Below are positions 12,881 to 20,887 of a DNA stretch of 32,702 nucleotides, in pieces; the first letter of the stretch is position 1; each line of letters opens with the position of its first letter. A program made the position numbers and the translations under genes. The DNA comes from Clostridia bacterium. GTDB taxonomy: Bacteria > Bacillota > Clostridia > Oscillospirales > Butyricicoccaceae. A model generated the notes under the pieces. That model was not told the DNA's origin. It was given only the letters and a program-made list of their open reading frames with translations, and made no database searches. The stretch lies in the NCBI GenBank assembly GCA_017521295.1, contig JAFXDF010000091.1:1-32702 (forward strand), read 5' to 3'.

Positions 12881-15219
12881 GCTTTCACCCCCAGTACCTG
12901 CTTGGCGATGTCCACGCCCTGCTTGGCGTCTTTGGCGTAGAAGTCGGCCCCCATCTGTGCAGCGTACTCGGGGGTGAGCACGGCGCCGGCGCCGTAGACC
13001 TTGCAGTCAGGGCACCGCTCATGCACCAGGGCCACCGTCTTTGCCATGGAGGGCAGGGTGGTGGTCATGAGGGCAGACAAGCCAACCAGCTTTACATGGT
13101 TTGCAAGAACGGCGTCGGCCACCTTTTGGGGCGGCACGTCACGGCCCAGGTCGATGACCTTGTAGCCGTAGTTTTCCAGAATGCACTTGGCGATGTTTTT
13201 GCCGATGTCATGGATGTCGCCCTCCACGGTGGCCACCAAAACGGTGCCCTGAGAGGGCTTGTCCGATGCCGGCATGGCCTCCCGCAGCAGGTCAAAAGCC
13301 CCCTGGGCCGTCTCGGCGGCGTTCATCAGCTGGGGCAGGAACAGCCGGCCTGCCTCGAACAGCTCGCCCGCCCGGTCGAGGGCCGGGATCAGGTGCTGCT
13401 GGATGATCTCCATGGGGGGCATGGTCTCCAAAAGGGTGCGGGTCACCGCACGGGCCTCCTGTTTCAGGCCCTTTTCCACCAGCTCGGACAGGGAGCGGCT
13501 TTCCTTGGCAACGGGGGCGGCAGGGGCGGTCTGGCCGCTGTGCTTTTCCACATACCGGTCCAGGTCGGCCTTGGTGCCCTGCAGCACCCGGGCGGCGGAC
13601 ACGGCGTCCATCATGGCCCTGTCGTTGGGGTTGAGGATGGGCAGATCCAGCCCGGCGCCCATGGCCATGGTGAGGAAGGTCTGGTTCATCAGCGGCCGGG
13701 CGGGCAGGCCGAAGGAGATGTTGGAAACGCCCAGGGTGGTCTTGAGGCCCAGCTCGGTTTTTACCCGGCGGACGGCCTCCAGGGTCTCCACCGCCTGGTC
13801 CTGCTGGGCGGACACCGTCAGAGTGAGGCAGTCGATGTACACATCCTCCTTGGGGATGCCGTGGGCCTGGGCGGCCTGGAGAATGCGCTTCGCGATGGCA
13901 AGGCGGGCGTCAGCGCTTTCGGGGATGCCGTTTTCGTCCATGCACAGGCCGATGACGGCGGCGCCGTATCGTTTCACGATGGGCAGAACGGTCTCCAGCG
14001 ACTGCTGCTTGCCGTTCACCGAGTTGACGATGGCCTTGCCGCAGTACTGCCGCAGGCCGGCATCCAGCGCGGCAGGGTCGGAGGAGTCGATCTGCAGGGG
14101 CAGGTCCAGGGCCCCCTGGAGGCCCTCCACCACCTGGGCCATGAGGGCGGGCTCGTCGATTTGGGGCATACCCACGTTCACGTCCAGAATGTCGGCTCCG
14201 GCGTCGGCCTGGGCCACGCCCTGGGCCAGGATATAGTCCAGGTCCCCCTCCCGGAGGGCCTGCTGGAAGCGCTTTTTGCCGGTGGGATTGATGCGCTCGC
14301 CAACCACCCGGATGCCGCCCAGATCCACCACCTTACGGGCCGAGCAAACACGGGTTTTTGGTGTAAGGGTATTTCGCTTTACACCGCGCATACCGAAACG
14401 GGCCTTGATGGCCCGGATATAGTCGGGAGAGGTGCCGCAGCAGCCGCCTACAAAGGCCACGGGCAGCTCCAGAACGGGCTCCAGCAGGCGCGCATATTCC
14501 TCGGGGGAAAGGGAGTATTCCCCGGTCTCCGGGTCGGGGAGACCGGCGTTGAGCTTGGCAACCAACGGCAGGGAGGTGTGCTCTGCCAGCCGCTGCAGGG
14601 TGGGCAGCATCCTGTCCGGGCCCAGGGAGCAGTTGACGCCCACGGCGTCGGCACCCACGGCCTCCAGCACCATGCCGGCGGCCCCCACGTCACAGCCTAA
14701 AAAGGTGCGGCCGCTCTCTTCAAAGGTCATGGTGACGATGACCGGCAGGGAGGTGTTCTCCTTGGCGGCCAGCACGGCGGCCCGGGCCTCGGCAAGGTCC
14801 ATCATGGTCTCGATGGCGATGAGGTCGGCCCCGGCATTTTCGCCTGCCACGCACATTTCCCGGAACATATCGTAGCACTCTTCAAAGGTGAGGCTGCCCA
14901 TGGGACGCATCAGCTGGCCCAGAGGGCCGATATCCAGCGCCACTTTGGCGCCGGTGCCCCGGGCGCCGTCCTTGGCGCAGCCGATGGCCACCGAGATGAC
15001 CTCGGCCACCGTGTGGCCGGTGTCCCGGAGCTTCAGCCGGTTGGCGCCGAAGGTGTTGGCGTAGAGGATGTTGGAGCCGGCCTGGGCATACTGCCGGTGG
15101 ATGGCGGTGACCGCCTCGGGGTGCTCCAGGCACACCAGCTCGGGCTTTTGACCCAGCTTGAGGCCCTGTTTTTGCAGCATGGTGCCCATGGCACCGTCCA
15201 GAATGGTGATGTTACGCAC
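12877..15219 (-). CDS. metH: Cobalamin-dependent methionine synthase lacking the reactivation domain
   Basis: A 780-residue MetH. Residues 1-275 are the homocysteine domain (ILDGAMGTMLQ start; zinc ligands C197, C260, C261). Residues about 300-560 are the pterin domain (VGERINPTGKK, DVNVGMP, IDSSDPAALDAGL). Residues about 575-780 are the cobalamin cap and Rossmann domains, with H670 in GDIHDIGKN as the axial ligand. The C-terminal SAM-binding activation domain of the long E. coli enzyme (1227 residues) is absent and is supplied by the preceding gene, a normal arrangement in Clostridia. The start is a GTG at 15219 with AGGGA upstream, overlapping the activation gene by eight bases. It makes methionine from homocysteine and methyl-THF in the cytoplasm. 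Confidence 0.95.
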   Translation of the reverse strand: MRNITILDGAMGTMLQKQGLKLGQKPELVCLEHPEAVTAIHRQYAQAGSNILYANTFGANRLKLRDTGHTVAEVISVAIGCAKDGARGTGAKVALDIGPLGQLMRPMGSLTFEECYDMFREMCVAGENAGADLIAIETMMDLAEARAAVLAAKENTSLPVIVTMTFEESGRTFLGCDVGAAGMVLEAVGADAVGVNCSLGPDRMLPTLQRLAEHTSLPLVAKLNAGLPDPETGEYSLSPEEYARLLEPVLELPVAFVGGCCGTSPDYIRAIKARFGMRGVKRNTLTPKTRVCSARKVVDLGGIRVVGERINPTGKKRFQQALREGDLDYILAQGVAQADAGADILDVNVGMPQIDEPALMAQVVEGLQGALDLPLQIDSSDPAALDAGLRQYCGKAIVNSVNGKQQSLETVLPIVKRYGAAVIGLCMDENGIPESADARLAIAKRILQAAQAHGIPKEDVYIDCLTLTVSAQQDQAVETLEAVRRVKTELGLKTTLGVSNISFGLPARPLMNQTFLTMAMGAGLDLPILNPNDRAMMDAVSAARVLQGTKADLDRYVEKHSGQTAPAAPVAKESRSLSELVEKGLKQEARAVTRTLLETMPPMEIIQQHLIPALDRAGELFEAGRLFLPQLMNAAETAQGAFDLLREAMPASDKPSQGTVLVATVEGDIHDIGKNIAKCILENYGYKVIDLGRDVPPQKVADAVLANHVKLVGLSALMTTTLPSMAKTVALVHERCPDCKVYGAGAVLTPEYAAQMGADFYAKDAKQGVDIAKQVLGVKA

Positions 15220-15862
15220 AGGTGATCCCTGCCTTTCGGAAAGAACAGTTTTGGTTCATGGAACAGAAAGCACAGCCCCGGGCCCGCTTGCCCTGGGGCC
15301 TGTCGGCCAGGCCAAAGACGGCGGTGACCGACTTGCGGGGTGACATGATAAAGGTATCGGAAAGGGTGATGCCGCAGGCCCGCTGGCCGTCCAGCAGGTC
15401 CAGCAGGGGGCGCTGCACCTCCAGGGGCAGGTCGCCGTAGCCCGGGCTGAACCGGTCGGTGGGGAAGAGGCCCTCCCGACAGAGCTGCCCTTCCAGCCGG
15501 GTTTGCAGCTCGTCGCAGGCCGCCTCGCAGGCGGCGCTGGCGCAGGCGTCCAGAATCAGGGCCCGGGTGGGGGAGGTGAGCCCGGCCCGTCGGATGAGGG
15601 CCTCGGCCTCCATGCCCAGGGTCAGGGCAAAGACCACCGCCCTGTCACAGTCCCGGAGGAGGGTGGGCAGGTCCTGTCCCACCAGTAGGTCGGACAGGGA
15701 TTCCTTGTCCAAAAGCCGCCACACATACCGCACCCGGCAGTGGGGGAGAAGAGCGCGGCAGGCATCCTGCACCTGTTCCAAAAGCGCGGGCGGCACATCC
15801 CCCTTGACACCCAGATAGCGCAGGGCCTCTTTTTCGGGAATGGCAGACAGGGTAAGCTCCAC
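15212..15862 (-). CDS. Stand-alone methionine synthase activation-domain protein
   Basis: A 216-residue protein matching the B12-dependent methionine synthase activation domain. FSPGYGDLPLEVQ is the counterpart of the SAM-binding loop, and TLSDTFIMSPRKSVTAVFG is the conserved C-terminal segment. It should bind S-adenosylmethionine and reductively remethylate oxidised cobalamin on the MetH made from the next gene. A short Cys-rich tail, CAFCSMNQNC, is extra compared with the E. coli domain; it could hold metal or act in electron transfer (speculative). The start is a GTG at 15862 directly after GGAGG at good spacing. It is first in the operon and overlaps metH by eight bases. Confidence 0.88.
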   Translation of the reverse strand: MELTLSAIPEKEALRYLGVKGDVPPALLEQVQDACRALLPHCRVRYVWRLLDKESLSDLLVGQDLPTLLRDCDRAVVFALTLGMEAEALIRRAGLTSPTRALILDACASAACEAACDELQTRLEGQLCREGLFPTDRFSPGYGDLPLEVQRPLLDLLDGQRACGITLSDTFIMSPRKSVTAVFGLADRPQGKRARGCAFCSMNQNCSFRKAGITCA

Positions 15863-15894
15863 GGGCAGACCTCCTCTCCTTGATTTAATAATTT

Positions 15895-15923
15895 ATTATA
15901 GCAAATCATGGAAGGAAGTGCAA
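15895..15923 (-). promoter_or_regulatory. Promoter of the methionine/folate operon
   Basis: On the minus strand TTGCAC (15918-15923), 17 bases, TATAAT (15895-15900). Only about 32 bases separate the -10 from the GTG start, so no SAM (S-box) or cobalamin riboswitch can be present in the leader. Confidence 0.8.
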
Positions 15924-15934
15924 GGCCGCCGGAC

Positions 15935-15963
15935 TTGCCGGCCTGTCTTTTCCGTGGTACAAT
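15935..15963 (+). promoter_or_regulatory. Promoter of the MATE transporter gene
   Basis: TTGCCG (15935-15940), 17 bases, TACAAT (15958-15963). It is divergent from the methionine operon promoter, with the two -35 boxes only 11 bases apart. Confidence 0.7.
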
Positions 15964-15990
15964 GAAGAAAAATCCCTTCCGGAGGTGCCC

Positions 15991-17355
15991 ATGACCAAGA
16001 CCAAATATGCTGTGCCCGGCTTTTACAGCCGGATGCTCGCCCTGGCCGTCCCCATCGCCTTGCAGAATATGCTGGCCTCCTGCGCCGGCCTGGTGGACAC
16101 CGGTATGGTGGCCCGGCTGGGCAATGTGGCCACCTCCGCCGTAGGCATCGGCGGAAAATGGTCCTTCGTTTTGCAGATGATCACCTTCGGCTTTTGCTCG
16201 GGAGGCTCGGTGCTCATTTCCCAGTATTGGGGCGCCGGAGACCACAAGGGTGTCCGGCGGGCCTACAGCCTGGGCATGAGCCTCTGTCTGGTGGCCGCCG
16301 TGGTGTACAATGTGGCCGCCGCCCTGTTTCCCTATGAAATGATGTGCCTGTTCACCGATGAAGAGGCCGTGCGCCTGGCCGGCGCCCAATACCTGGGCAC
16401 CGTCTGCTGGGGCGCGGTGCCGCTGGCATTTGCCACAATCGCCAACATGGCCCGCCGGTGTACCGAGGATGTGCGCACGCCGCTGGTGATCTCGGGCATT
16501 TCGGTGTGCGTCAACACCTTCTTCAACTGGTGCCTCATTTACGGCAAAATGGGCCTGCCCCAGATGGGTCTGAAGGGCGCCGCCGTGGCCACCGTCATCT
16601 CCCAGATCCTCCAGGCGCTTCTGGTGGTTCTGGTGGGCTTGAAACAGAAGCATTACACCCTCTACGGCCTGTCCGAGGTGCTGCGCATCCCCCGGGATTT
16701 TATCAAAAAGTACTTCCACATCGCCCTGCCGGTGATCTGCAACGAGACCCTCTGGTGCGTGGGCTTCAACCTGTACGCCGTGATCTACGCCCACCAGGGC
16801 AGTGAGAACTACGCCGCCTATACCCTCTACAGCTCCATCGAAAACCTGGTGTTCGTGTTTTTCGTTGGCGCCTGCAACGCCTGTTCCATCATGATCGGAA
16901 AATCCATCGGCCAGGGCCTTTTGGAGGACGCCCGGGCCATCGCCCGGAAGATGCTCTTTGTGTTCCTTGCCATGGGCGCCGTGCTGGGCGGGACGCTCTT
17001 TGCCATCCGCTGGCCGGTGATCAATCTGATGGGGGTGGAGAGCGCTTATACCGCAAACCTCACCGCTGCCATTCTGGCCTTTTACTGCTGCTGGTGCCCT
17101 CTGCGGCAGCTGAACTATGTGCTGGTGGTGGGCATCCTCCGGGCCGGCGGCGACACCCGGGTGTCGGCTCTGCTGGACGTGGGCGTCACCCTCTGCTGGG
17201 GCGCGCCCTGGTGCTTTTTGCTGGCCTATGTGTTCCGGGTGCCCTTCCTGTGGATGGTGTGCGGCACCTTTGTGATGGAGGATGTGCTCAAGCTGCCCCT
17301 GTGTCTGCTGCGGCTGAAGAGCGGAAAATGGCTCCACACCCTCACGGTGGAGTGA
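15991..17355 (+). CDS. MATE family efflux transporter
   Basis: A 454-residue protein with about twelve hydrophobic segments in two similar halves, typical of multidrug and toxic compound extrusion transporters of the NorM/DinF kind. The first helix (MLALAVPIALQNMLASCAGLV) and its DTGMVARLGN continuation, the ISQYWGAGD motif after helix 2, and LPQMGLKGAAVATVIS before helix 6 are family marks. Such proteins export cationic drugs or metabolites with sodium or proton import. The ATG at 15991 follows GGAGG; an in-frame GTG two codons earlier overlaps that site. It has its own promoter, and a 30-codon frame follows 36 bases after the stop. Substrate cannot be predicted. Confidence 0.93.
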   Translation: MTKTKYAVPGFYSRMLALAVPIALQNMLASCAGLVDTGMVARLGNVATSAVGIGGKWSFVLQMITFGFCSGGSVLISQYWGAGDHKGVRRAYSLGMSLCLVAAVVYNVAAALFPYEMMCLFTDEEAVRLAGAQYLGTVCWGAVPLAFATIANMARRCTEDVRTPLVISGISVCVNTFFNWCLIYGKMGLPQMGLKGAAVATVISQILQALLVVLVGLKQKHYTLYGLSEVLRIPRDFIKKYFHIALPVICNETLWCVGFNLYAVIYAHQGSENYAAYTLYSSIENLVFVFFVGACNACSIMIGKSIGQGLLEDARAIARKMLFVFLAMGAVLGGTLFAIRWPVINLMGVESAYTANLTAAILAFYCCWCPLRQLNYVLVVGILRAGGDTRVSALLDVGVTLCWGAPWCFLLAYVFRVPFLWMVCGTFVMEDVLKLPLCLLRLKSGKWLHTLTVE

Positions 17356-17391
17356 CAGGCGGCATACACTGGCTTAAAAGGAGCGATGTGT

Positions 17392-17484
17392 ATGCGTGAA
17401 CCAAAAGACCCCAGACCCACCCGGGAAGCCCCCGATGTGGACGACCTGATTTTTGAAAAGGATGTCCCCTGCAGCGGGCGTTAG
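17392..17484 (+). CDS. Candidate 30-residue peptide gene
   Basis: A short frame directly after the MATE gene, starting ATG CGT GAA. AAAAGGAG lies eight bases upstream. The product is hydrophilic and charged: it begins MREPKDPRPTREAP, has an acidic centre DVDDLIFEKD and ends in CSGR. I do not recognise the family. The good ribosome binding site, the lack of a terminator after the MATE gene and the next promoter starting right after its stop all favour a real gene, but such frames also arise by chance. A second ATG two codons upstream is in frame. Confidence 0.45.
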   Translation: MREPKDPRPTREAPDVDDLIFEKDVPCSGR

Positions 17485-17487
17485 CAC

Positions 17488-17516
17488 TTTACTTTTTGCC
17501 GGGGAAGGGGTATGAT
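17488..17516 (+). promoter_or_regulatory. Promoter of the small membrane gene at 17551
   Basis: TTTACT (17488-17493), 17 bases, TATGAT (17511-17516). AAGGAGG and the start codon follow within 35 bases. Confidence 0.6.
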
Positions 17517-17550
17517 AGTACCATTCCCGTCCCCAAGGAGGACTGTTTAA

Positions 17551-17931
17551 ATGAAGGAAGCGAAAAAAGATCTGCTCATCGGCACCGCGCTCAGCTTTGC
17601 GGTGATGTTTCTGGTGCCCGTGATTGCGGCCCGGATCGTTCCCGGCGAGACCGGCACCCTGGTGGCCTTTGTGCTGTGGTACGCCCTGTTTCCCTGCTTT
17701 GCGGTGGGCCTGGGCTGGTGGGCCGGCTGGTCGGTGCGCCACCGATGGCCGGTGACGGTGCTGTGCGGCCTGTTTTATGTGGTGGGCGACCTGCTTACCT
17801 ATTTCAAGTTCGACCGTATGCTGCTGGTTTACGGCCTGACCTATGCCGGTATGGCGGCGGCGGCCATGGGCCTGTGCTACGCCCTTTACGGCGGCAAGCC
17901 CAAGCGCTGGATCGACGAGGACGACGACTGA
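17551..17931 (+). CDS. Small four-helix membrane protein of unknown function
   Basis: A 126-residue protein with four hydrophobic segments, at about residues 8-27, 36-60, 68-83 and 91-112. It starts with a lysine-rich head (MKEAKKD) and ends with an acidic tail IDEDDD. There are no recognisable catalytic motifs; the aromatic LGWWAGWSVRHRWP and the YFKFDR loop are the only distinctive parts. The ATG at 17551 follows AAGGAGG. It is transcribed alone and ends at a strong bidirectional terminator. Function unknown. Confidence 0.75.
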   Translation: MKEAKKDLLIGTALSFAVMFLVPVIAARIVPGETGTLVAFVLWYALFPCFAVGLGWWAGWSVRHRWPVTVLCGLFYVVGDLLTYFKFDRMLLVYGLTYAGMAAAAMGLCYALYGGKPKRWIDEDDD

Positions 17932-17946
17932 CGCTGACAAAAGAAA

Positions 17947-17974
17947 AAGACCACACGGAGGTGTGGTCTTTTTT
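17947..17974. terminator. Bidirectional terminator between the small membrane gene and the aldolase-like gene
   Basis: AAGACCACAC (17947-17956) and GTGTGGTCTT (17961-17970) pair perfectly around GGAG. TTTT follows on the plus strand and TTTTTCTTTT on the minus strand. Confidence 0.93.
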
Positions 17975-17985
17975 GCTATGTTTTT

Positions 17986-19041
17986 TTACTGGGCCTTGCC
18001 CCGGCTGGTGATATCCCAGCAGTCGGTGACCACGCCCTTTTCCGAAACATACACCTTGTCAAAGGTGTTGATGGTGGTGCAGCAGTGGCCGGGCACATAC
18101 AGTAGCTTGTCGCCGGGCTGCAGGCCGTGATCGGATACCAGAATGGTGGTGTGCTCCTCGCTGAAGGAAAGCTGCGCGCCGGGGAAAGCGGGGAAGTAGG
18201 GGGGATACTGGTCCATGGTCATGGTCTTGACGCCGCAGTCCACCACCACCCGGTCGGCCTTGACAGACAGCACGGTGGTCTGGACGAAGAGGGCCTGCTC
18301 AAACTGCAGCTCCAGAGGCTGGAAGGAGCGGTCCAGGAAGAGGTAGCTGCCGAACTGCACCTGGGTGTAGACGGTGCTCTTGGGCTTTTCGTGGGCAAAA
18401 CCGGTGCTGCCGCCGCAGACCTCCCGGACGGTCACGCCGTTTTCCGCACAGAAGGCCTTCAGACCGGCCACTTCGGCCTCGATGCGCTGCACATCGGCAA
18501 AGCGCTTTTCGCCGTTTTCCTCGTGGGACAGCTGGCCGGCATAGGCCTGGATGCCCTCGAACACCAGATGGGGCTGCTGCCCGATCAGCTGAGCCAGGGC
18601 CAGGAACTCCTCCTGGGTGGAAACGCCGCAGCGGCCCATGCCCACGTCATACTCCACCAGCAGGTGCAGCTTGCCGCCCACCTCGGCCATGGCGGCCTCC
18701 AGGTCCAGGACGTTCCGGGCATGATCCACGCACACCGTCAGACGGCAGCGGCCGGCCAGAGCGGCCAGCACGGGCAGCTTTTCCTTCTGGACGACCTGGT
18801 TGGCGATGACGATGTTGGGAATGCCGGCCTCGGCCAGATCCAGCGCCTCGCCCAGCTTGGCGCAGGTGATGCCGGCGGCGCCCCGGGCCAGCTGCAGATG
18901 GGCGATGGCCGGGCACTTGTGGGACTTGTAATGGGGATACAGCTTCATGGAAGTGCCTTCCAGAATGCCGTTCATTTTGGCAATGTTTCGCTCCATGGCC
19001 TCACGGTCGATGACCAGAGCGGGGGTCAGCAGGGTATTCAT
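17986..19041 (-). CDS. DSD1-family PLP enzyme (D-threonine aldolase / D-serine dehydratase-like)
   Basis: A 351-residue fold-type III PLP enzyme. The N-terminal TPALVID and the YPHYKSHK motif give the PLP lysine K39 (usual form RPHxKTHK). VEYDVGMGRCGV and CGGSTGF line the cofactor site, and GHCCTTINTFD near residues 320-332 is the metal-binding His/Cys-Asp motif of the D-threonine aldolase and D-serine dehydratase group. These enzymes cleave or dehydrate D-beta-hydroxy amino acids with a divalent metal. Which substrate is used here cannot be decided. The ATG at 19041 overlaps the stop of the DEAD-box gene (ATGA), so it depends on that gene's transcript, an odd pairing of a helicase with a D-amino-acid enzyme. 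It ends just before a shared terminator. Confidence 0.87.
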   Translation of the reverse strand: MNTLLTPALVIDREAMERNIAKMNGILEGTSMKLYPHYKSHKCPAIAHLQLARGAAGITCAKLGEALDLAEAGIPNIVIANQVVQKEKLPVLAALAGRCRLTVCVDHARNVLDLEAAMAEVGGKLHLLVEYDVGMGRCGVSTQEEFLALAQLIGQQPHLVFEGIQAYAGQLSHEENGEKRFADVQRIEAEVAGLKAFCAENGVTVREVCGGSTGFAHEKPKSTVYTQVQFGSYLFLDRSFQPLELQFEQALFVQTTVLSVKADRVVVDCGVKTMTMDQYPPYFPAFPGAQLSFSEEHTTILVSDHGLQPGDKLLYVPGHCCTTINTFDKVYVSEKGVVTDCWDITSRGKAQ

Positions 19042-20630
19042 CGGCGCACCACCCGGCCTTTGCCGCGGCTGCCCTGAGAGGGCTTGCCGCCCTTGCCGCC
19101 CCGGCGGCCGCTGCCCCGGGCTTCGCCCTTGGCGTTGACCTCCTTGGCGCCGGAGACCGCCTTGCACACCACCAGGAACTCGTTGATGGTGCCGTTCTGC
19201 ATGGAGCGCATCACGTGGCGGGCCACGTCGGGAGCCAGCTCCACACGGGATTCGTTTTCCTTGATGGTGATCTCGCCGATCTCGTCCTTCTTGATGCGGG
19301 CATACTTGAGGATGGAGTTGACGATCTGCCGCTCGGTGACGTCGTGGTTGGAGCCCACGTCAAAGGAGATGACGGCGTTGCCGCCGTTGTCAGCCTTTCT
19401 GCCGCCGTTTGCGCCCTTCTGCCGGGGCTGGGAGGAGCGGCGGGGGCCGTTTTCGTTGCGGTTGGTGTTGCGGGCGTAGAACTTGTCCTCGGGGGTCTCC
19501 TCCAGGCCGTTCAGGTAGTAGGGCTGGAGCTGGATGCCGGTGGTGTCCTGGATGTCGCACAGGGAGAAGAACTCACCGCTGCCGGCGATGAGGGTAAAGG
19601 CCACGCCGGTGTTGCCCGCGCGGCCGGTACGGCCGATGCGGTGGACGTAGTATTCCATATCCTGTGGGATGTCGTAGTTGATGATGATGTCCACGCCGGA
19701 GGCGTCGATGCCTCTGGCGGCCACGTCGGTGGCGATCAAAAGGTCGGTCTCGCCCGACTTGAACTGGGCCATGACCCGGGTGCGGGCGCCCTGGGCCATG
19801 TCGCCGTGGAGGCCCTCCACCTTGAGGCCCATTTCGTTGAGCTCCCGGCAGAGCACGTCCACCATGCGCTTGGTGTTGCAGAAGATCAGACCCCGATGGG
19901 CGCCCTGCTGCTCGAACAGAAGGCGGACGCCCTGGGCCTTTTTGGACTTGGGCACTTCCACATAATACTGGTCGATGAGGTTGAAGGCAGTATCGCCCTC
20001 GTCGCCCTTGACGGTCTCGGGATTGCGCAAAAACCGCTGGGTGAGGCGCATGATAGGGGCGGGCATAGTGGCCGAAAACAGCGCGGTCTGGCGGTTTTCG
20101 GGGGTGTTGAAGAGGATCTGCTTGATGTCGTCCACAAAGCCCATGTCCAGCATCTCGTCGGCCTCGTCCAGAATGGTCAGCTTGATGTTCATCAGCTTGA
20201 GGGTGCGGCGGCGGAGATGGTCGATGACACGGCCGGGGGTGCCCACCACCACGGCGGCCTTTTTCAGGGCGCGGATCTGGGTGTCGATGTTCTGGCCGCC
20301 GTAAACGGTGACCACACGGAGGCCCTCCTTATACTTGGAAAACTTCCGCAGCTCGTCGCTGACCTGCATGGCCAGCTCCCGGGTGGGGCAGAGCACCAGC
20401 ACCTGGGGGTCGGCCTGGTCGTCGGGGTCCACGATCTTTTCGATGGCAGGAATGCCGAAGGCGGCGGTCTTGCCGGTGCCGGTACTGGCCTGGCCGATGA
20501 TGTCACGGCCCTCCAGCATCAGGGGGATGGCCTTTTCCTGAATGGGAGTAAACTCTTCATATCCGGTGTCCTGGATAGCGCGGATCATTTCCTGCGACAG
20601 ACCCAGGGATTCCAGCTTGGTGATGTCCAT
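19038..20630 (-). CDS. DEAD-box ATP-dependent RNA helicase with DbpA-type RNA-binding domain
   Basis: A 530-residue helicase of the CshA/DeaD group. All motifs are present: Q motif FTPIQEKAIP, Walker A ASTGTGKT (48-55), PTRELA, TPGR, DEAD (155-158), SAT, RGID and HRIGRTGR. After a basic, N/G/R-rich linker, residues about 423-495 form a DbpA-like RNA-binding domain (ISFDVGSNHDV, IKKDEIGEITIKE, VARHVMRSMQNGTI, FLVVCKAV). A G/R/K-rich tail follows. Such proteins unwind structured RNA in ribosome assembly and mRNA decay, often at low temperature. It has its own promoter and is coupled to the DSD1-family gene. The ribosome binding site (AAAGAG) is weak. Confidence 0.93.
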   Translation of the reverse strand: MDITKLESLGLSQEMIRAIQDTGYEEFTPIQEKAIPLMLEGRDIIGQASTGTGKTAAFGIPAIEKIVDPDDQADPQVLVLCPTRELAMQVSDELRKFSKYKEGLRVVTVYGGQNIDTQIRALKKAAVVVGTPGRVIDHLRRRTLKLMNIKLTILDEADEMLDMGFVDDIKQILFNTPENRQTALFSATMPAPIMRLTQRFLRNPETVKGDEGDTAFNLIDQYYVEVPKSKKAQGVRLLFEQQGAHRGLIFCNTKRMVDVLCRELNEMGLKVEGLHGDMAQGARTRVMAQFKSGETDLLIATDVAARGIDASGVDIIINYDIPQDMEYYVHRIGRTGRAGNTGVAFTLIAGSGEFFSLCDIQDTTGIQLQPYYLNGLEETPEDKFYARNTNRNENGPRRSSQPRQKGANGGRKADNGGNAVISFDVGSNHDVTERQIVNSILKYARIKKDEIGEITIKENESRVELAPDVARHVMRSMQNGTINEFLVVCKAVSGAKEVNAKGEARGSGRRGGKGGKPSQGSRGKGRVVRR

Positions 20631-20668
20631 TTGTCACACTCTTTCGTAAAAAATTTCATACATCATTT

Positions 20669-20697
20669 ATTATACGACAATTGTTGCCGTTTCGCAA
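20669..20697 (-). promoter_or_regulatory. Promoter of the DEAD-box helicase gene
   Basis: On the minus strand TTGCGA (20692-20697), 17 bases, TATAAT (20669-20674). A small palindrome ACAATTGT (20677-20684) lies in the spacer. Confidence 0.78.
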
Positions 20698-20708
20698 CGG
20701 GAAAAATC

Positions 20709-20749
20709 CTGAAATCGGGGCTGAAATCGGCAGAAAAGTGTGATAAAAT
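20709..20749 (+). promoter_or_regulatory. Candidate addB promoter with a tandem repeat
   Basis: CTGAAA (20721-20726), 17 bases, TAAAAT (20744-20749). The -35 belongs to the second unit of a tandem repeat, CTGAAATCGG at 20709-20718 and 20721-20730 (period 12). The transcript would carry a leader of about 130 bases that includes the repeat at 20780-20860. Confidence 0.5.
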
Positions 20750-20779
20750 AAGAAATAAACATCAATTGGATAAAACGGT

Positions 20780-20860
20780 GTCATCCCGAGTGTATCGATG
20801 GATCTCAAGGCGAGCTTACCGTGAGATCCTTCGACTGCGCTTCGCTGCGCTCAGGATGAC
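20780..20860. repeat. Dispersed palindromic repeat, copy 3, in the addB leader
   Basis: The ends are GTCATCC (20780-20786) and GGATGAC (20854-20860), and the inner stem is GGATCTCA (20800-20807) with TGAGATCC (20822-20829). It closely resembles copies 2 and 4. It lies 27 bases before the addB start codon, so the hairpin would be transcribed in the leader. Confidence 0.82.
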
Positions 20861-20887
20861 AAAACGCTATGGAAAGGAGCCCAAACT

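Noticed and set aside
13021..14700. Long open frame antisense to metH
   Set aside because: Mirror of a well-conserved MetH with all catalytic residues; no ribosome binding site or family signal.
15863..15895. SAM or cobalamin riboswitch before the methionine operon
   Set aside because: The leader between promoter and start is about 30 bases, too short for either.
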